Assembly: GCF_965276875.1 (NCBI RefSeq)
Contig: NZ_OZ255701.1
Span: 1,984,001-2,048,000 of the forward strand
Source: Lichenicoccus sp965276875
GTDB lineage: Bacteria > Pseudomonadota > Alphaproteobacteria > Acetobacterales > Acetobacteraceae
Direction: 5' to 3'
Length of the DNA: 64,000 nucleotides
Part shown: piece after piece, positions 37,663 through 47,251 of the stretch
How the letters are laid out: each line of letters begins with the position of its first letter
Position numbering within the stretch: the first letter of the stretch is position 1
Notes under the pieces: generated by a model
Told to the model about the DNA's origin: nothing
Databases searched by the model: none
What the model saw: only the letters and a program-made list of their open reading frames with translations
Translations under genes and position numbers: made by a program

Positions 37663-38472
37663 TCATCGGTCAAGCTCTGCCGCAACCAGTTCGGCGATCT
37701 GCTGGTTTACAGGCGCGGCCATACCGTCATTGAGCAGCCAGGCCGCAGACAGCCCCGTCCAGGCGAGGATCCATTGCAACAGGCGGCGACGCTGCAAGGA
37801 CGCTGCATGTGTCACGATCGCGAGGCGCTGCTCAAGCACGGCGGGTATCGTCGCCACGGGCGTCTCAGGCATTGCGAGGTCGGGGTTCAGAAAGATGTTG
37901 GCAAAATCAAAGCCGCGCTCGCCGAGCAAGCCTTTCGGGTCAATGGCGAGCCAGCCGCGTGTTGCAAAGTCGAGCACGTTGCCGTGGTGCAGGTCGCCAT
38001 GCAGGACATGGATGTCCAACGGCTCGGTCAACAGCACGCGCGCCGTCTCGGCACATCTTGTGAGCACGGCGCCATGCGTTGTGGCCGCCGGCTCGAGATC
38101 GTGGAACCAGTGCGACAATGGAACCAGACCGGGTGGCGGCTGAGCCCGAGGAACGTGGAGCTGTTCCACGACAGAGCACAGAATCCGAACAGCGTCGTCG
38201 TCGCGTCCTAAACGGGCCATCTCTGACAGGCGCGCGGTCCCGGTCGCCCGTTCGAGCAGACAAACGTTGTCTTCCCGACATAGGACCCGTGCCGCTCCCC
38301 TGCCGCCCCACCAATCCATGAGCGCGGCAGCTTGGCGCTCTTCTCCGTCAATCGTCAGCTTGAGCATGGCCGGCTCCTGCCCGCGCAAAACTGGCAGCAA
38401 CCGGCTGGAAGCGGTGACCAGTTGTTGACCGTCAGGGGTCAGGCTCCAGAGAGCGAGGTATCGTTCAAACAT
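37663..38472 (-). CDS. Aminoglycoside phosphotransferase, APH(6)/streptomycin-type family
   Basis: 269 residues. The N-lobe starts MFERYLALWSLTPDG and the catalytic loop is HVLHGDLHHGNVLD, with the Mg-binding DPKG and a FDFANIFLNP segment characteristic of the APH(6)/hydroxyurea phosphotransferase family. It would phosphorylate a hydroxyl group of streptomycin or a related compound; chromosomal members often have unproven substrates. A diverged copy of its first 16 codons and leader lies beside gajB at 23671-23775. Confidence 0.88.
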   Translation of the reverse strand: MFERYLALWSLTPDGQQLVTASSRLLPVLRGQEPAMLKLTIDGEERQAAALMDWWGGRGAARVLCREDNVCLLERATGTARLSEMARLGRDDDAVRILCSVVEQLHVPRAQPPPGLVPLSHWFHDLEPAATTHGAVLTRCAETARVLLTEPLDIHVLHGDLHHGNVLDFATRGWLAIDPKGLLGERGFDFANIFLNPDLAMPETPVATIPAVLEQRLAIVTHAASLQRRRLLQWILAWTGLSAAWLLNDGMAAPVNQQIAELVAAELDR

Positions 38473-38552
38473 CGGGTAACGCTATCATGAGCAAAGGCTC
38501 TGCCGGGTCGAACTCGGTCGGCCGCGATGCTGCGCACATGGCGGCCGGGTCG

Positions 38553-39056
38553 TCAGGGGCTCGGTGGACGTAACCGGGACCGACGCGCTGGTCCTCTGCC
38601 AGGTAGCGTTTTGAGCACGCCTGCGGGATCATCGTTCCATGGGTCGAACAGGGCGGCACCGCTCAGACGCACGTCCCGGAGGTTGCGCGTTGCGAGGATA
38701 AGGCCGTGCTCCAGGGCGGTCGCCGCAAGCATCGTGTCGATGACCGGCGGGGGATGGCCAGTGTCGCGCTTGACGGTGCCGCTGATCGCACCCCAGCGGC
38801 GGATAATCGGGTCGGAGACGGAGAGCAGGCGTGGGCCGAAGCGGGCCGCCAGATTGTCGCGCGAGGCCATGAAGGCGGTGCGGCGCGGGTCGTCGTCGGG
38901 CAGGTTGGTGATGCCCTTGTCATATTCGCCGATGGTCAGGATGCTGAGATAGAGCGTCGCTTCGTCCTGGCTGGCTGCCCAGGCCTTGACGCGCGTAGAG
39001 CCGCCGGCGCGGATGATTTCGGCGATGACGTTCGTGTCGAGCAGCCAGCCGATCAA
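38553..39056 (-). CDS. PIN-domain toxin (VapC-like)
   Basis: 167 residues from TTG 39056, overlapping the antitoxin stop (TTGA). PIN acidic residues: Asp in WLLDTNVIAEI, Glu in TIGEYDKG, Asp in PVIDTMLAATAL, ending LRDVRLSGAALFDPWND. VapC toxins are Mg-dependent ribonucleases cutting tRNA or rRNA. The last about 25 residues are an Arg/Pro-rich extension beyond the normal PIN end. Confidence 0.88.
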   Translation of the reverse strand: MIGWLLDTNVIAEIIRAGGSTRVKAWAASQDEATLYLSILTIGEYDKGITNLPDDDPRRTAFMASRDNLAARFGPRLLSVSDPIIRRWGAISGTVKRDTGHPPPVIDTMLAATALEHGLILATRNLRDVRLSGAALFDPWNDDPAGVLKTLPGRGPARRSRLRPPSP

Positions 39057-39343
39057 AAGGTGACGTCGCGACCAGTGTCGGGGGCGCGGGTCAGGTCGAG
39101 ACCGTCGAGGCTCAGGCTCTCCATGAAGGCGACGAAGGGCACGGCGTCGCTCGCCGGCGGCAGCAAGCGTCGCAGCTCGTCCGCGGCGATGACGACAACC
39201 GCCTCGCGACCACGCACGGTGACGCGCTGCGGACCTTCGGCGCACGCCTGACGCACGAGCTCGCTGAACCGCGCCTTGGCGTCCTCGAGCTTCCACACGG
39301 TGTCGTCGCGCGTCGGCATGACGGTCTTGCGGATCTGCCCCAT
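39053..39343 (-). CDS. Phd/YefM-type antitoxin
   Basis: 96 residues from ATG 39343 with AGGAG 7 bases upstream. The WKLEDAKARFSELVRQACAEGPQRVTVRGREAVVVI pattern is the Phd/YefM fold that binds DNA and neutralises the toxin. Pairing of a Phd antitoxin with a PIN toxin through a 4-base overlap is a normal type II module. Confidence 0.9.
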   Translation of the reverse strand: MGQIRKTVMPTRDDTVWKLEDAKARFSELVRQACAEGPQRVTVRGREAVVVIAADELRRLLPPASDAVPFVAFMESLSLDGLDLTRAPDTGRDVTF

Positions 39344-39352
39344 GGTCGGCTC

Positions 39353-39370
39353 CTGACTAGCTGACTAGCT
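39353..39370 (-). promoter_or_regulatory. Tandem repeat upstream of the toxin-antitoxin operon
   Basis: CTGACTAG is repeated immediately (39353-39360 and 39361-39368), overlapping the region just upstream of the antitoxin ribosome site. This is the expected place for an autoregulatory operator bound by the Phd/PIN complex. Confidence 0.5.
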
Positions 39371-39414
39371 TGTAGTTGGAGTTGCGGCGGATTGCAATGG
39401 TGGATGACGGTAGC

Positions 39415-41595
39415 TCAGCTCGTGATCTGCACCCGGATCGGGCCTTCGCGTTCCAGCACGTTCACCGCGACCTCGCCGCCGACGCGTTGCAGGTGCACAC
39501 TCACCCGGGCACCGCCGACGGAGAGATTGTAGAGCGTCATTTCCTGGAGGAAGGCGGGCAGGCGCGGGGTGTCGAAATGTACCGTGGTGGTGGCCGGGTC
39601 GAAACGCAGGCCGAGGGTGGCCTGTAGCAGGCTCGGCAGGGTCGCGGCCGCCCAGGCTTGCGGCGAGCAGGCCACCGGATAGCGCACCGGGCCTTCGCCG
39701 CGCTGCCTGGCGAAGCCGCAGAACAGTTCGGGCAGGCGGCGCAGGTCGGAGAACAAAGCCGCGTCGAACAGCCCGCCGAATAGCCGGACCGCCTCCTCCT
39801 TGTAGCCGTAGCGGGCGAGCCCCAGGCCGATGATGGCGTTGTCGTGCGGCCAGACCGAGCCGTTATGATAGGCCATCGGGTTGTAGCGGACCTCGCCGAC
39901 CGGGATCGTGCGCACCCCCCAGCCGGAGAAGAAGCTGCGACTCATCAGGCCGGTGACGATCCGGGCCGCGCGCTCCGGCGGCACGATGCCGGTCATCAGC
40001 GTGTGCCCGGCGTTCGACGAACGCACCCGGCAGGGCCGCTTCTTGCCGTCAAGCGCGATCGCGTAGGTGCCGAGCTCCTCGCACCAGAAGCGGTCGTTGA
40101 AGGTGGTGCGCAGCGCCTCGGCTTCGGAGTCCAGCTTTTGCGCGCGGGCCCCGTGACCGAGCCTGCGGGCGATCTCAGCCCCTGCCTGCTTGGCGGCATA
40201 GACATAGGCCTGCACCTCGCACAGCGCGATCGGACCCTCGGCCAGGGTGCCGTCGGCGTGGAAGACGCTGTCGAAGCTGTCCTTCCAGCCCTGGTTGGCC
40301 AGGCCGTTCTCGTTGCGCCGGCCATATTCGACGAAGCCGTCGCCGTCGCGGTCGCCGTACTCGTCGATCCAGTCCAGCGCCCGCTCGATATGCGACCAGA
40401 GCCCCGCAATGGTCGCGACATCGGCGGTGCGATCGAGATACTGCCCGGCCAGCATGACGAACAGCGGCGTGGAATCGATGCTGCCGTAATAATGCCGGAA
40501 CGGCACCTCGCCCAATTCCGCCATCTCGCCGTGGCGCACCTCATGCAGGATCTTGCCGGGCTCGGCGTCGGCGATCGGGTCCATCGCGTCGGCCTGGTGG
40601 GCGGCGAGATAGCCCAGCACGCCGCGAGCGATGGCAGGATCGAGCCACAGCGTCTGCATCGCGGTGATCAGCGCATCGCGGCCGAAGGCGGTGCTGTACC
40701 AGGGGACGCCGGCGTAGGGGTAGGGGCCGGTCGGCTTGTCGGTGATCAGCATGTAGATGTCGCAGATGCAGCGGCGGATCGCCTCGTTGAAGATCTCATT
40801 GGAGGAGGCGATCGCGGCCGCACGCGCCGAGGAGACGCGCAGCGCCCGGCGCGCCTCGACCATCGAGAACAGGAATGCCTCCGACGGCCTCTGGCGGGGC
40901 GGCTCGGTGGCCGCCTTGTCGCAGGCGATCTCGATATGGATCAGCACGCGGGCACCCGGCTTGAGGGTGAATGAGAATCGCGCGGCGTTGTCGGTCAGCG
41001 CGTCCGGGCGCGGCTCGAAGCGCAGCCGGGTGCTGCGCACGCGGTCATCGAGGCCGGTATAGGCGAGCAGCACGCAATCGCCGTCGACGACGGGGGCCGA
41101 CAGCGTGCCGCGACGCGCACGCGGCGTGCCACGCGCCTCGAACAGGTCGGAGAAGTCGGCGCCAAAGCCGATCTCGATGCTGGCCTGGCGTGGCTCGACA
41201 TCGAGATTGCGCAGCAGCACCCGGCCGTAACATGCGTTCTTCCAGAGGAAGCAGGTGCGACGCAGGTGCAGCAGATCATGCGACAAGCTACCGCCGCCGG
41301 CGAGCGCCAGGTCCGGGTTGGTGAGGTCGCACGACAGGGTCGCATTGTTGTCGCGCAACGCCGAGGACAGCAGGATCGGCGCCGCATCGTTCAGCGAGAG
41401 CGACAGCGACGACAGGTGGCGGGTGTCGAGATAGTAGATGCCGTCGGCGATGCCGGGCCCATACAGGATGTTGCCGCTTGGATCGAACACCCCGAACATG
41501 TCGCCATGCTTGAGCGCGTGCAGCCGCCGCTCCGACAGGATCGAGCTGGCGCCGACGGTATAGGCGCTCGGCTGCTCCGGGTTCAGGCTGTCCAA
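39415..41595 (-). CDS. Amylo-alpha-1,6-glucosidase / trehalase-like glycogen debranching family protein
   Basis: I take the TTG at 41595, which has GGGGAG 6 bases upstream; an ATG at 41664 would leave only 32 bases to the divergent ligD. 726 residues: N-terminal beta domain (GDMFGVFDPSGNILYGPGIADG...YYLDTRHLSSL) of the GDE_N_bis type and a C-terminal (alpha/alpha)6 barrel (AFGRDALITAMQTLWLDP, YRHYYGSIDSTPLFVML, MAYHNGSVWPHDNAIIGLG). This is the debranching-enzyme C-terminal family that hydrolyses alpha-1,6 glucosyl stubs or related sugars; exact substrate is uncertain. Confidence 0.9.
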   Translation of the reverse strand: MDSLNPEQPSAYTVGASSILSERRLHALKHGDMFGVFDPSGNILYGPGIADGIYYLDTRHLSSLSLSLNDAAPILLSSALRDNNATLSCDLTNPDLALAGGGSLSHDLLHLRRTCFLWKNACYGRVLLRNLDVEPRQASIEIGFGADFSDLFEARGTPRARRGTLSAPVVDGDCVLLAYTGLDDRVRSTRLRFEPRPDALTDNAARFSFTLKPGARVLIHIEIACDKAATEPPRQRPSEAFLFSMVEARRALRVSSARAAAIASSNEIFNEAIRRCICDIYMLITDKPTGPYPYAGVPWYSTAFGRDALITAMQTLWLDPAIARGVLGYLAAHQADAMDPIADAEPGKILHEVRHGEMAELGEVPFRHYYGSIDSTPLFVMLAGQYLDRTADVATIAGLWSHIERALDWIDEYGDRDGDGFVEYGRRNENGLANQGWKDSFDSVFHADGTLAEGPIALCEVQAYVYAAKQAGAEIARRLGHGARAQKLDSEAEALRTTFNDRFWCEELGTYAIALDGKKRPCRVRSSNAGHTLMTGIVPPERAARIVTGLMSRSFFSGWGVRTIPVGEVRYNPMAYHNGSVWPHDNAIIGLGLARYGYKEEAVRLFGGLFDAALFSDLRRLPELFCGFARQRGEGPVRYPVACSPQAWAAATLPSLLQATLGLRFDPATTTVHFDTPRLPAFLQEMTLYNLSVGGARVSVHLQRVGGEVAVNVLEREGPIRVQITS

Positions 41596-41696
41596 TGGCG
41601 GCTCCCCTACTTGCAGGTCTGGGTATGCTGGTCCGGCGCACAGGGTTAACCGAAGCGTGCGCAACCGGCCAGCACGCAGAACGTTTCCGGTGCGTC

Positions 41697-43973
41697 ATGG
41701 CCCGTTCCTATGCCGAGAAGCGTGATTTCAGCCGCACCCCCGAGCCGAAGGATGGGACCGGCGGGGGTGGCTCGATCTTTGTCGTGCAGAAGCACGCGGC
41801 GCGCCGGCTGCATTGGGATTTCCGCCTCGAACATGGCGGCGTGCTGTGGAGCTGGGCGGTGCCGAAGGGCCCCTCGATGGACCCGCGCGACAAGCGGCTG
41901 GCCGTGCATGTCGAGGACCATCCGGTCGATTACGCGGGCTTCGAGGGCACCATCCCGGCCGGCAATTACGGCGCCGGCACCGTCGAGCTGTGGGACCGCG
42001 GACACTGGGCGCCACTCGCCGACGACCCCGCCGCCGCCCTCGGCGAAGGCGAGCTGAAATTCACCCTCGACGGTGGTCGCCTGAAGGGCGGCTTCGTTCT
42101 GGTGCGGCTAAAGCCCAAGGCGGGCGAGAAGGCCGAAAACTGGCTGCTGATCAAGGAGCGTGAGCAGGCCCAGGCCAAGCGGGACGCCGGCTCACCAGTG
42201 CCACGCAAGCAGGCCCCGCAGCTTGCCAGCCTGGTGCGCGCGCCGCCGAGTGGGCCCGGCTGGATCAGCGAAATCAAGTTCGACGGCTACCGCATGCTCT
42301 GCCGCAAGCAAGGCGACGCCGTGACGCTGCTGACTCGCAACGGCCTGGATTGGACCAAGCGGGTGCCGGTGCTGGCCGAGGCGATCGCCCGGCTACCCGC
42401 CGACAGGGCCATGGTCGACGGCGAGCTGGTGGCGCTGGACAAGGACGGACGCAGTTCGTTTGCGGTGCTGCAGGATGCGTTATCAGGCGAAAAGACGGGC
42501 GCGCTGCTGTTCTACGCTTTCGACCTGCTGCACCAGGACGGCACCGACCTGCGCGCCCTGCCGCTCAAGGCGCGCAAGCAGGCGCTCGACACGCTGCTCG
42601 ATGCGGCAGGTGACCCGATCCGGCTGAGCGAACATCTGACCTCGGAGTTGGCCAAGGTGCGCACCGAGGCCTGCAAGCACGGCCTGGAGGGCATCGTCTG
42701 CAAGCGGCTGGACGCGCCCTACCGCGCCGGGCGCGGCAAGGACTGGCTCAAGCTCAAATGCGAGGACCGCGAGGAGTTCGTCATCGTCGGCTTCACCCCG
42801 CCGAAGGGCAGCCGGGGCCATCTCGGCGCCCTGCAGCTCGCGCGCAACGGCGAGGAGCGTCGGCTGCACTTCGCCGGCGGCGTCGGCACCGGCTTCACCG
42901 CGGCAAGGCTGCGCCGCTTGCGCGAGCGGCTGGACCCGTTGCGCGAAGCATCGCCCCCGGACGGCCTAAGCGGTGGCGAAACCGCGCCGAAGACGACGCA
43001 ATGGGTGCGGCCGGAGCTGGTCTGCGAGATCCGGTTCGCCAACCTCACCCCGGACGGCATGCTGCGCCATGCGAGCTTCCTGGGCCTGCGCGAGGACAAG
43101 CCCGCAACCGAGGTCGTGCAGGCGCCGGCAGTGCGCCTGACCCACCCGGACCGGTTGCTCTGGCCCGAGGACGACGGCGGCGTCAGCAAGGCGGAGCTCG
43201 CCGCCTATTGGCAGGCGGTGGCGGCACGTGCGCTGCCGGGGATCGCCGGACGGCCGCTCGCCTTCGTGCGCTGCCCGGACGGCATCGCCCAGACGCACTT
43301 CTTCCAGAAGCACAAAACCCGTGGCATGCCGGAGGCGATCACCGAGGGCACGCACGACGGCGCGCCGTATCTGGCCATGGACGGCGAGGCCGGGCTGCTG
43401 GCGGCCGCCCAGATCGCGGCCATCGAGCTGCATAGCTGGGGGTCGTCGCTGGCCGACGCCGGCCACGCCGACCAACTGGTGTTCGACCTCGATCCCGGCG
43501 AGGAGGTCAACTTCGCGGACGTCGTGGCCGCGGCCAAGGACGTGCGCGCCAGGCTGGGCCGCGCGGGGCTGGTCGGCTATGCGCGCACCAGCGGCGGCAA
43601 GGGGCTGCATGTGGTGGCACCCATCCGCACCGCCGCCGACTGGAGCCAATTACGCGCCTGGTGCCGGCGTTTTGCCGAGCGGATGGAGCGCGAGGCGCCG
43701 CAGAGCTACGTCGCGAGCACACGCAAGGTGCGACGTCGCGGACGCATCCTGGTCGACTGGCTGCGCAACGGGCTAGGCTCGACCGCAATCGCCTCCTATT
43801 CGCCACGGGCACGGCCCGGTGCGACGGTCGCGACCCCGCTGTCCTGGCGCGAGGTCGCGGCCTCGCTCGATCCCGCGCAATTCACCATTCGCACTGTGCC
43901 GGCGCGTCTGCGACGGGCCGATCCATGGCGCGCGTTCGACGCCGACCGGCGCGATCTCGACATGGAGGCATAG
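41697..43973 (+). CDS. ligD: Multifunctional ATP-dependent DNA ligase LigD
   Basis: 758 residues from ATG 41697. Domain order is 3'-phosphoesterase (about 10-150, WDFRLEHGGVLWSWAVPKGP), ligase (about 175-470, nucleotidyl Lys in EIKFDGYRML) and archaeo-eukaryotic primase-type polymerase (about 480-745, DLDPGEEVNFADVV, RTSGGKGLHVVAPI). It processes, fills and seals double-strand breaks in Ku-dependent end joining. The ku gene starts 5 bases after its stop. Confidence 0.96.
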   Translation: MARSYAEKRDFSRTPEPKDGTGGGGSIFVVQKHAARRLHWDFRLEHGGVLWSWAVPKGPSMDPRDKRLAVHVEDHPVDYAGFEGTIPAGNYGAGTVELWDRGHWAPLADDPAAALGEGELKFTLDGGRLKGGFVLVRLKPKAGEKAENWLLIKEREQAQAKRDAGSPVPRKQAPQLASLVRAPPSGPGWISEIKFDGYRMLCRKQGDAVTLLTRNGLDWTKRVPVLAEAIARLPADRAMVDGELVALDKDGRSSFAVLQDALSGEKTGALLFYAFDLLHQDGTDLRALPLKARKQALDTLLDAAGDPIRLSEHLTSELAKVRTEACKHGLEGIVCKRLDAPYRAGRGKDWLKLKCEDREEFVIVGFTPPKGSRGHLGALQLARNGEERRLHFAGGVGTGFTAARLRRLRERLDPLREASPPDGLSGGETAPKTTQWVRPELVCEIRFANLTPDGMLRHASFLGLREDKPATEVVQAPAVRLTHPDRLLWPEDDGGVSKAELAAYWQAVAARALPGIAGRPLAFVRCPDGIAQTHFFQKHKTRGMPEAITEGTHDGAPYLAMDGEAGLLAAAQIAAIELHSWGSSLADAGHADQLVFDLDPGEEVNFADVVAAAKDVRARLGRAGLVGYARTSGGKGLHVVAPIRTAADWSQLRAWCRRFAERMEREAPQSYVASTRKVRRRGRILVDWLRNGLGSTAIASYSPRARPGATVATPLSWREVAASLDPAQFTIRTVPARLRRADPWRAFDADRRDLDMEA

Positions 43974-43977
43974 GCGG

Positions 43978-44814
43978 ATGGCCGGCCGTCCGATCTGGCG
44001 TGGCAGCCTGCGCCTGGCCCTGGTGTCCTGTCCGGTGGCACTGCACAGCGTCAAGCAGACGCACGAATCGCTGCATTTCCACTTCATCAACCCGGCGACC
44101 GGCCATCGGATACGCATGGTCACCCAGGATGCCGAAACCGACGCCGAACTCTCGCGCGGCGACCTGGTGCGCGGCTACGAATACGAAAAAGACCGTTACG
44201 TGCTGCTCGAGGACGCGGATTTCGAGCAGGCGCGTATCGAAAGTTCGAGCGTGCTGACCATCGACAAGTTCGTGCCCGCCGACAGCATCGATCCGGTCTA
44301 TTACGATGCCAGCTACTACGTGACCCCCGACGGCAGCGCCCGCGACCGCCAGGAGGATGTCTATGTCGTGCTGCGCGAGGCCATCGCCCGCACCAGGCGG
44401 GTGGCGCTGTCGCGGGTGGTGCTCAACCGGCGCGAGCGGGCGGTGGCGCTGATGCCGATGGATGACGGGCTGGTGCTGCACACGCTGCACGACATGCGCG
44501 AGATCACCGATCCTGGCGATCTGTTCCGCGACCTGCCGCGTGCCAAGCCGGACCCGTCGATGGTGGCGCTGGCGACGCAACTGATCGAGCGGCAGACCGC
44601 GCGTTTCGAGCCCTCCGACATGGAGGACCGCTACGAGGCGCGGCTGCGGGCGGTGATCGAGGCCAAGCAACGCGGGGTGGCGCCAGCCAAGCCGAAGGCC
44701 CCGCGCAAGGAGGGCAAGGTGGTCGACCTGATGGCGGCGTTGCGGGCAAGCCTCGGCGAGGAGACACCGGCCAAGCCAAAGCGGCGCCCCCCGGCGAAGC
44801 GCCGCTCCGCCTGA
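43978..44814 (+). CDS. ku: Non-homologous end-joining protein Ku
   Basis: 278 residues from ATG 43978, preceded by GGAGGC. WRGSLRLALVSCPVALH, the ring region VLTIDKFVPADSIDPVYYD and AIARTRRVALSRVVLNRRER are typical of bacterial Ku, which binds DNA ends as a homodimer and recruits LigD. The C-terminus is a Lys/Pro-rich tail (AKPKRRPPAKRRS) of the type that affects DNA threading and LigD stimulation. Confidence 0.96.
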   Translation: MAGRPIWRGSLRLALVSCPVALHSVKQTHESLHFHFINPATGHRIRMVTQDAETDAELSRGDLVRGYEYEKDRYVLLEDADFEQARIESSSVLTIDKFVPADSIDPVYYDASYYVTPDGSARDRQEDVYVVLREAIARTRRVALSRVVLNRRERAVALMPMDDGLVLHTLHDMREITDPGDLFRDLPRAKPDPSMVALATQLIERQTARFEPSDMEDRYEARLRAVIEAKQRGVAPAKPKAPRKEGKVVDLMAALRASLGEETPAKPKRRPPAKRRSA

Positions 44815-44886
44815 GGCTTTGCTTCCCCACAAGCCGGCCACACTGTATAGCGAGGGCCTCTCGCCAGACAGGACAACAGCACGGCC

Positions 44887-46185
44887 ATGAGCAGCACAGC
44901 GGATTACAAGGTTCGTGACATCAGCCTCGCCGGCTGGGGACGCAAGGAAATCTCCATCGCCGAGGGCGAGATGCCCGGCTTGATGGCCCTGCGCGCGGAG
45001 TTTGGCGCGAGCCAGCCGCTGCAGGGTGCCCGCATCGCCGGCTGCCTGCACATGACGATCCAGACCGCGGTGCTGATCGAGACGCTTACCGCGCTGGGCG
45101 CCACGGTGCGCTGGTCGTCCTGCAACATCTTCTCCACCCAGGACCATGCCGCAGCCGCCGTCGCCGCCGCCGGCACCCCAGTGTTCGCCTGGAAGGGCCT
45201 GAGCGAGGACGAGTTCTGGTGGTGCATCGAGCAGACGGTGCGCGGTCCCGATGGCTGGACCCCGAACATGATCCTCGATGATGGCGGCGATCTGACGGTG
45301 CTGATGCACGACAAATATCCCGAAATGCTGGCTGACGTGCGTGGCATCTCCGAGGAGACCACCACCGGCGTGCACCGGCTATGGGAGATGGCCAGGAAGG
45401 GCACGCTCGCGGTGCCGGCGATCAACGTCAATGACAGCGTCACCAAGTCGAAGTTCGACAATCTCTATGGCTGCCGCGAGAGCCTGGTGGACGCGATCCG
45501 CCGCGGCACCGACACGATGATGGCCGGCAAGGTCGCGGTCGTCGCCGGCTACGGCGATGTCGGCAAGGGCTCGGCCGCGTCCCTGCGCAATGCCGGCTGC
45601 CGGGTGCTGGTCACCGAAATCGATCCGATCTGCGCGCTGCAGGCCGGCATGGAAGGCTATGAGGTAGTCACCATGGAGAAGGCCGCCCCGCGTGGCGACA
45701 TCTTCGTGACCGCCACCGGCAATGTCGATGTGATCCGCATCGAGCATATGCGCGAGATGAAGCATCGGGCCATCGTCTGCAATATCGGCCATTTCGACTC
45801 CGAAATACAGATCGAGGCCCTGCGCAACCACAAATGGGACAACATCAAGCCGCAAGTCGACGAGGTGGAATTCCCCGACGGCAAGCGCCTGATCGTGTTG
45901 TCCGAGGGACGCTTGGTCAATCTCGGCAACGCCACCGGCCACCCGTCCTTCGTGATGTCCGCCTCGTTCACCAACCAGACGCTGGCCCAGATCGAGCTGT
46001 GGACCGCACCCGAGGGCAAGTACGAACGCAAGGTCTACACCCTGCCCAAGCATCTCGACGAAAAGGTCGCAGCCCTGCACCTCGCCAAGATCGGCGCCGA
46101 ACTGACGGTGCTGACAGACAAGCAGGCCGCCTATATCGACGTGCAGCAGTCCGGCCCGTTCAAACACGACCTGTATCGCTACTGA
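44887..46185 (+). CDS. ahcY: Adenosylhomocysteinase (S-adenosylhomocysteine hydrolase)
   Basis: 432 residues. The substrate part has HMTIQTAVLIETLTALGATV and SCNIFSTQDHAAAAVA, the NAD-binding Rossmann motif is VAGYGDVGKGSAASLRN, and the C-terminal tail ends GPFKHDLYRY with the Lys and Tyr reaching into the partner's NAD site. It reversibly splits SAH into adenosine and homocysteine in the methyl cycle. A small hairpin (GCGAG/CTCGC, 44850-44864) lies in the short leader. Confidence 0.97.
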   Translation: MSSTADYKVRDISLAGWGRKEISIAEGEMPGLMALRAEFGASQPLQGARIAGCLHMTIQTAVLIETLTALGATVRWSSCNIFSTQDHAAAAVAAAGTPVFAWKGLSEDEFWWCIEQTVRGPDGWTPNMILDDGGDLTVLMHDKYPEMLADVRGISEETTTGVHRLWEMARKGTLAVPAINVNDSVTKSKFDNLYGCRESLVDAIRRGTDTMMAGKVAVVAGYGDVGKGSAASLRNAGCRVLVTEIDPICALQAGMEGYEVVTMEKAAPRGDIFVTATGNVDVIRIEHMREMKHRAIVCNIGHFDSEIQIEALRNHKWDNIKPQVDEVEFPDGKRLIVLSEGRLVNLGNATGHPSFVMSASFTNQTLAQIELWTAPEGKYERKVYTLPKHLDEKVAALHLAKIGAELTVLTDKQAAYIDVQQSGPFKHDLYRY

Positions 46186-46186
46186 C

Positions 46187-47251
46187 ATGACCCGCCTCAC
46201 CACCAGCCATTACGGCGCGCTCGCCAACGGTGAGGCGGTCTCCTGTGCCACGCTGACCGCGGCCTGCGGCGTCAGTGCCAAGATCATCAGCTTCGGCGGC
46301 ATCCTCGCCGCCGTCGAAGCGCCGGACCGTAACGGCAAGCTCGCCGATGTGGTCCTCGGATTTCCCGATCTCGCCGCCTACGAGACGCAGAACGCCAAAA
46401 CCCATTTCGGTGCCCTGATCGGCCGCTACGGCAACCGCATCGCCCGCGGCCGCTTCACGCTGGACGGCCAAACCTTCCAACTCCCGATCAACGACCCGCC
46501 CAATACGCTGCATGGCGGCCCGGACGGCTTCGGCCGGCGCAACTGGATCATGGCCCAGGCCAGCGAGGATGCCGTCAGCCTCACCCTCACAAGCCCCGAC
46601 GGCGACGCCGGCTTCCCCGGCACGCTACGTGTCGGCGTCACCTACCGCCTCGACGACGACGGCGCCCTGCATATCGACTACCAGGCCAGCACCGACCGGG
46701 CGACGGTTCTCAACCTCACCAACCACAGCTACTTCAACCTCGCCGGCAACGGCAGCGGCTCCATCGAGAACCACATCATCCAGATCGACGCCGACCACTT
46801 CACTCCCGTCGACGAAACCATGATCCCGACCGGCGAACTGGCCGACGTCACCGGCACCCCGTTCGACTTCCGCACCCTCACGGCCATCGGGGAACGGCTG
46901 CGCAACGACCATCCGCAACTCGCCCGCGCCCGCGGCTACGATCATAACTGGGTGCTCCGTCGCGGCAACGCCCTGGGCACGCTCACCCGCGCCGCAATCG
47001 CGCACGACCCAGCCAGCGGCCGCGCTTTGACGGTGCTCACGACGCAGCCCGGCGTGCAGTTCTACACCGGCAACTTCCTCGAAGGCACGCTCTGCGGCTC
47101 CGCAGGCAAGCTCTACCGCCAGGGTGACGGCTTCGCGCTCGAAACCCAGCACTTCCCCGACAGCCCGAACCAGCCCGCGTTCCCCTCGACCATGCTGCGT
47201 CCGGGCGAGACCTCCCGGCAGAGCACGGTTTTCTGGTTCCACACCGTCTAA
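46187..47251 (+). CDS. galM: Aldose 1-epimerase (galactose mutarotase)
   Basis: 354 residues with the all-beta mutarotase motifs: GRYGNRIARGRFTLDG, NTLHGGPDGFGRRNW, NLTNHSYFNLAG (catalytic His) and the C-terminal ETQHFPDSPNQPAFPST with the catalytic Glu. It interconverts alpha and beta anomers of hexoses. It starts one base after the ahcY stop, although the two functions are not obviously linked. Confidence 0.94.
   Translation: MTRLTTSHYGALANGEAVSCATLTAACGVSAKIISFGGILAAVEAPDRNGKLADVVLGFPDLAAYETQNAKTHFGALIGRYGNRIARGRFTLDGQTFQLPINDPPNTLHGGPDGFGRRNWIMAQASEDAVSLTLTSPDGDAGFPGTLRVGVTYRLDDDGALHIDYQASTDRATVLNLTNHSYFNLAGNGSGSIENHIIQIDADHFTPVDETMIPTGELADVTGTPFDFRTLTAIGERLRNDHPQLARARGYDHNWVLRRGNALGTLTRAAIAHDPASGRALTVLTTQPGVQFYTGNFLEGTLCGSAGKLYRQGDGFALETQHFPDSPNQPAFPSTMLRPGETSRQSTVFWFHTV

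Noticed and set aside
44815..44886. Possible SAH riboswitch before ahcY
   Set aside because: Only a 5-bp hairpin is visible in about 70 bases; the conserved core and pseudoknot are not identifiable.
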